A stretch of 64,000 nt of DNA from Cellvibrio sp. OA-2007 (lineage in GTDB: Bacteria; Pseudomonadota; Gammaproteobacteria; Pseudomonadales; Cellvibrionaceae), in assembly GCF_000953825.1 (NCBI RefSeq), contig NZ_BBUL01000094.1, positions 124,001 to 188,000 of the forward strand, given 5' to 3'. Shown here piece by piece: positions 62,075 to 64,000 of the stretch. The notes beneath the pieces are model-generated. The model saw only the letters and a list, made by a program, of their open reading frames with translations. It was not told the DNA's origin and searched no databases. Made by a program: the position numbers and the translations under genes. Positions within the stretch are counted from its first letter, which is position 1. Every line of letters begins with the position of its first letter.

Positions 62075-62265
62075 GGAATTTACTTCGCTTATTTTGTGAT
62101 CGATTACGTATTAGCAGAGGGATAGATTTGAACATTAATCGAGGCCCAAACTCAATTGATTTGAATCAGAGTTAAATGACTTCACGCTATTACCCCAGCT
62201 AGACAATCAAAATAGCAGTACAGATGCCTGGGCTACACAGGGTTATTTATACTTGGTTTCGCAAT

Positions 62266-62294
62266 AAAAAAGCCGCTGTCTCCAGCGGCTTTTA
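62266..62294 (-). terminator. Terminator after the right-edge receptor
   Basis: AAAAGCCGCTG and CAGCGGCTTTT form a perfect 11-bp stem with loop TCTC and T-runs on both strands. It separates the receptor from the JmjC gene. Confidence 0.85.
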
Positions 62295-62314
62295 TCAAAC
62301 ACTTCTAGGTTGAA

Positions 62315-64000
62315 TTAGAAGGTATAACGTGCACCCAAGGTATAACGTGGGCCAAGAATTTCAAGGTTCCACAGTTGCACTTCAGTGCGGCCGTGGCGAC
62401 GCTTGTCTTCACCAAACAAATTCAATGCTTCCAGTGACACAGTAACATTGTCGTTAAAGTCATAGCTGATACTTGCATCGACAGTTTCAAACGCCTCGGT
62501 GTAACCCGGTTCGTTGTTGTACTGGTTAGTTGTATCAAGGAACTTGTCACGCCAGTTATAGGCAATACGTGCAGCAACACCGTAGTTTTCATAGAACACT
62601 GCAGCGTTTGCAGAGTCGCTCATGCCCACCAGCGCAAACTGAGTGCCCAACTTGTTGTTGTCGTAGGCAATATCGCCATCTACGGTGGTGTAGTTTGCTG
62701 ATACACCAACACCTGACTCACCAAACATATGTTGAAAGGCAAATTCAAATCCGTCGATAGTGGCTTGTTTGTTGTTGATCGGCGTATTGATATGCCATAT
62801 CGCCAATGGATCTTGATCGTTTGGAATCACGTTTCCGTTTGGACCAACATCGCCTTGGTTTGCCAGCACTTGATCGTACACTTGTTGTGCACTTGGAGTG
62901 GTATTGCCTGCCGCCGCTAATTGTGCACGCGCCGCTTCTGCACGCGGGCCTTTGGTGACATCGCGCAAACCAAACAGCGTGCCGTCGATTGCCTGGGTGC
63001 TGTTGAAGTTATCTACTTTCTTTCTGTAATAACCAACAGAAACGTAGCTGGTTTCGCCGTAATACCACTCTGCAGACAAATCAAAGTTTTGCGATTCTAG
63101 CGGTAACAGACCCGGGTTACCTTGGTCAGCGGTGTAACTGCGGAAGTCGCCTACACCTATATCCGCACGCAGATTGCCGTATGTTGGGCGCGCAATAGTC
63201 TCACTTACCGAGGCACGGGCTTTGATGTCGTCGGTCAGATCAATATCGAAATCCAAACTTGGCAAGGTGTGGCTGTAGCTGGCTTTACGACTAAAAGCGC
63301 TCAGCTCGGATGAAGCATCAGCAATAAAGTCGTCGTCGCCGGTCCAGCGAATACGGGTAGGGTTTGCCGCATTGGTACTGGAGGTAACATCGGTTTTTTC
63401 ATAGCGCACACCGGCCAACAGGTTGTAGGGCAATCCGGCGATTTCATTGCTCAACTTATATTGCAAGTAGGCGGCTTGCACTTCTTCTTCGATACCGCGA
63501 TACGTTGAGATGCGCGGTTTAGCTTCGAACTTACCACTCGGTGGAAAATCACGGAAATTAGGCAGCTTGCCATTTTGGCTCTCAACCCATTGTGCAACTT
63601 CATCGAAGTCATAATCTATGCCTTGGGTGAACGAATTGCCCAAATTGTAGCCATCGAAATCCTTCAGGAAGTTGCGGGAACTCCAGAAGCTGTCCGGCAC
63701 GTCGTTGGCATTTGCGCCACCCCAATCGCCAAACACAATACAACAGTCGCCACGCGCTCGGCCCAGGTAATCATTGGTACGGCTTTCGATACCAAATTCC
63801 AAACTGCTATTTTCAAACTTGTACGCACCGTCTAAACGCGCTTGTTCTATATCATTTTCTACCCAGTTGTAGTTGGTAGTACCTGCTGTAGTGGTCATGT
63901 CAGCAGCATCCAATACACCGTTGCCGTTACCTGACACGCTATCGTCAATGATGACGCTCATAATCGGTAAGCCGGTGTTCCACTCCAAGGTTTGCTCTTT
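62315..64000 (-). CDS. TonB-dependent receptor, C-terminal part (runs off the right edge)
   Basis: 561 residues of a TonB-dependent receptor barrel; the N-terminus lies beyond the window (the frame stays open to the last base, reading KEQTLEWNTG inward). The C-terminal pattern NVTVSLEALNLFGEDKRRHGRTEVQLWNLEILGPRYTLGARYTF and the DIDLTDDIKARASVSETIARPTYGNLRADIGVG segment belong to the large-receptor branch (TonB-Xanth-Caul type) that takes up glycans such as maltodextrins, xylan or N-acetylglucosamine oligomers. The final Phe is the barrel signature. With the JmjC-like partner downstream it suggests a carbohydrate uptake locus continuing to the right. Confidence 0.88.
   Translation of the reverse strand, partial: KEQTLEWNTGLPIMSVIIDDSVSGNGNGVLDAADMTTTAGTTNYNWVENDIEQARLDGAYKFENSSLEFGIESRTNDYLGRARGDCCIVFGDWGGANANDVPDSFWSSRNFLKDFDGYNLGNSFTQGIDYDFDEVAQWVESQNGKLPNFRDFPPSGKFEAKPRISTYRGIEEEVQAAYLQYKLSNEIAGLPYNLLAGVRYEKTDVTSSTNAANPTRIRWTGDDDFIADASSELSAFSRKASYSHTLPSLDFDIDLTDDIKARASVSETIARPTYGNLRADIGVGDFRSYTADQGNPGLLPLESQNFDLSAEWYYGETSYVSVGYYRKKVDNFNSTQAIDGTLFGLRDVTKGPRAEAARAQLAAAGNTTPSAQQVYDQVLANQGDVGPNGNVIPNDQDPLAIWHINTPINNKQATIDGFEFAFQHMFGESGVGVSANYTTVDGDIAYDNNKLGTQFALVGMSDSANAAVFYENYGVAARIAYNWRDKFLDTTNQYNNEPGYTEAFETVDASISYDFNDNVTVSLEALNLFGEDKRRHGRTEVQLWNLEILGPRYTLGARYTF

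Overview
The window reads as chromosomal DNA of a polysaccharide-degrading gammaproteobacterium, most likely a Cellvibrio or close relative (Cellvibrionaceae). The evidence is a GH117 anhydro-galactosidase that closely resembles the Saccharophagus enzyme as I remember it, several TonB-dependent receptors, a JmjC/cupin partner gene of the kind found beside such receptors, and the mutS-fdxA gene order. No rRNA, tRNA, IS element or CRISPR array was seen. The identification rests on recall of protein families, not on a database search.

Layout. (1) 1-12.4 kb, carbohydrate region: a minus-strand operon galT-galK-dgoK-GH117, which fits use of agar-derived galactose and 3,6-anhydro-L-galactose; two periplasmic solute-binding-like proteins; a phytanoyl-CoA-dioxygenase-like and NHL-propeller pair divergent from an IclR regulator; and a large secreted FG-GAP/ASPIC/Big_2 protein. 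(2) 12.5-42.4 kb, an uninterrupted anaerobic-growth block: NO defence (truncated norB, ytfE, nnrS, nsrR), nitrate sensing (narX, narL), nitrate reductase (narGHJI plus a parvulin), nitrate/nitrite transporters (two narK), molybdopterin synthesis (moaA behind a probable Moco riboswitch, moaBCDE, moeA), anaerobic ribonucleotide reductase (nrdDG), O2-independent ubiquinone synthesis (ubiTUV) and O2-independent heme synthesis (hemN). FNR-type, NarL-type 7-2-7 and NsrR-type sites recur through the block. (3) 42.6-47.1 kb, housekeeping: mutS, fdxA, a PilZ protein and mlaA. (4) 47.3-54.7 kb, an outer-membrane region: beta-helix lipoprotein, TonB-dependent receptor, TonB-C-like periplasmic protein, a small exported protein and a porin, with Pho-box-like repeats in front of three of the genes. 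(5) 54.8-56.8 kb, an hvfA-hvfB-hvfC type RiPP metallophore operon: a precursor with three Cys-pair repeats, a DUF692 MNIO enzyme and its DUF2063 partner. (6) 57-64 kb: hrpA, a JmjC/cupin-like protein and a TonB-dependent receptor running off the right edge.

The most striking observation is that the roughly 30-kb anaerobic block lies between two directly repeated copies of about 150 bp from the promoter and first codons of mutS. The right copy is the real mutS start (42604). The left copy (about 12381-12535) is a relic with an in-frame stop, and it abuts a norB gene cut down to about 36 codons. This suggests that nearly everything needed to grow by nitrate respiration was gained, or moved, as one unit next to mutS. 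The second highlight is the copper-peptide-type hvfABC operon, whose precursor repeat is nearly identical at DNA level.
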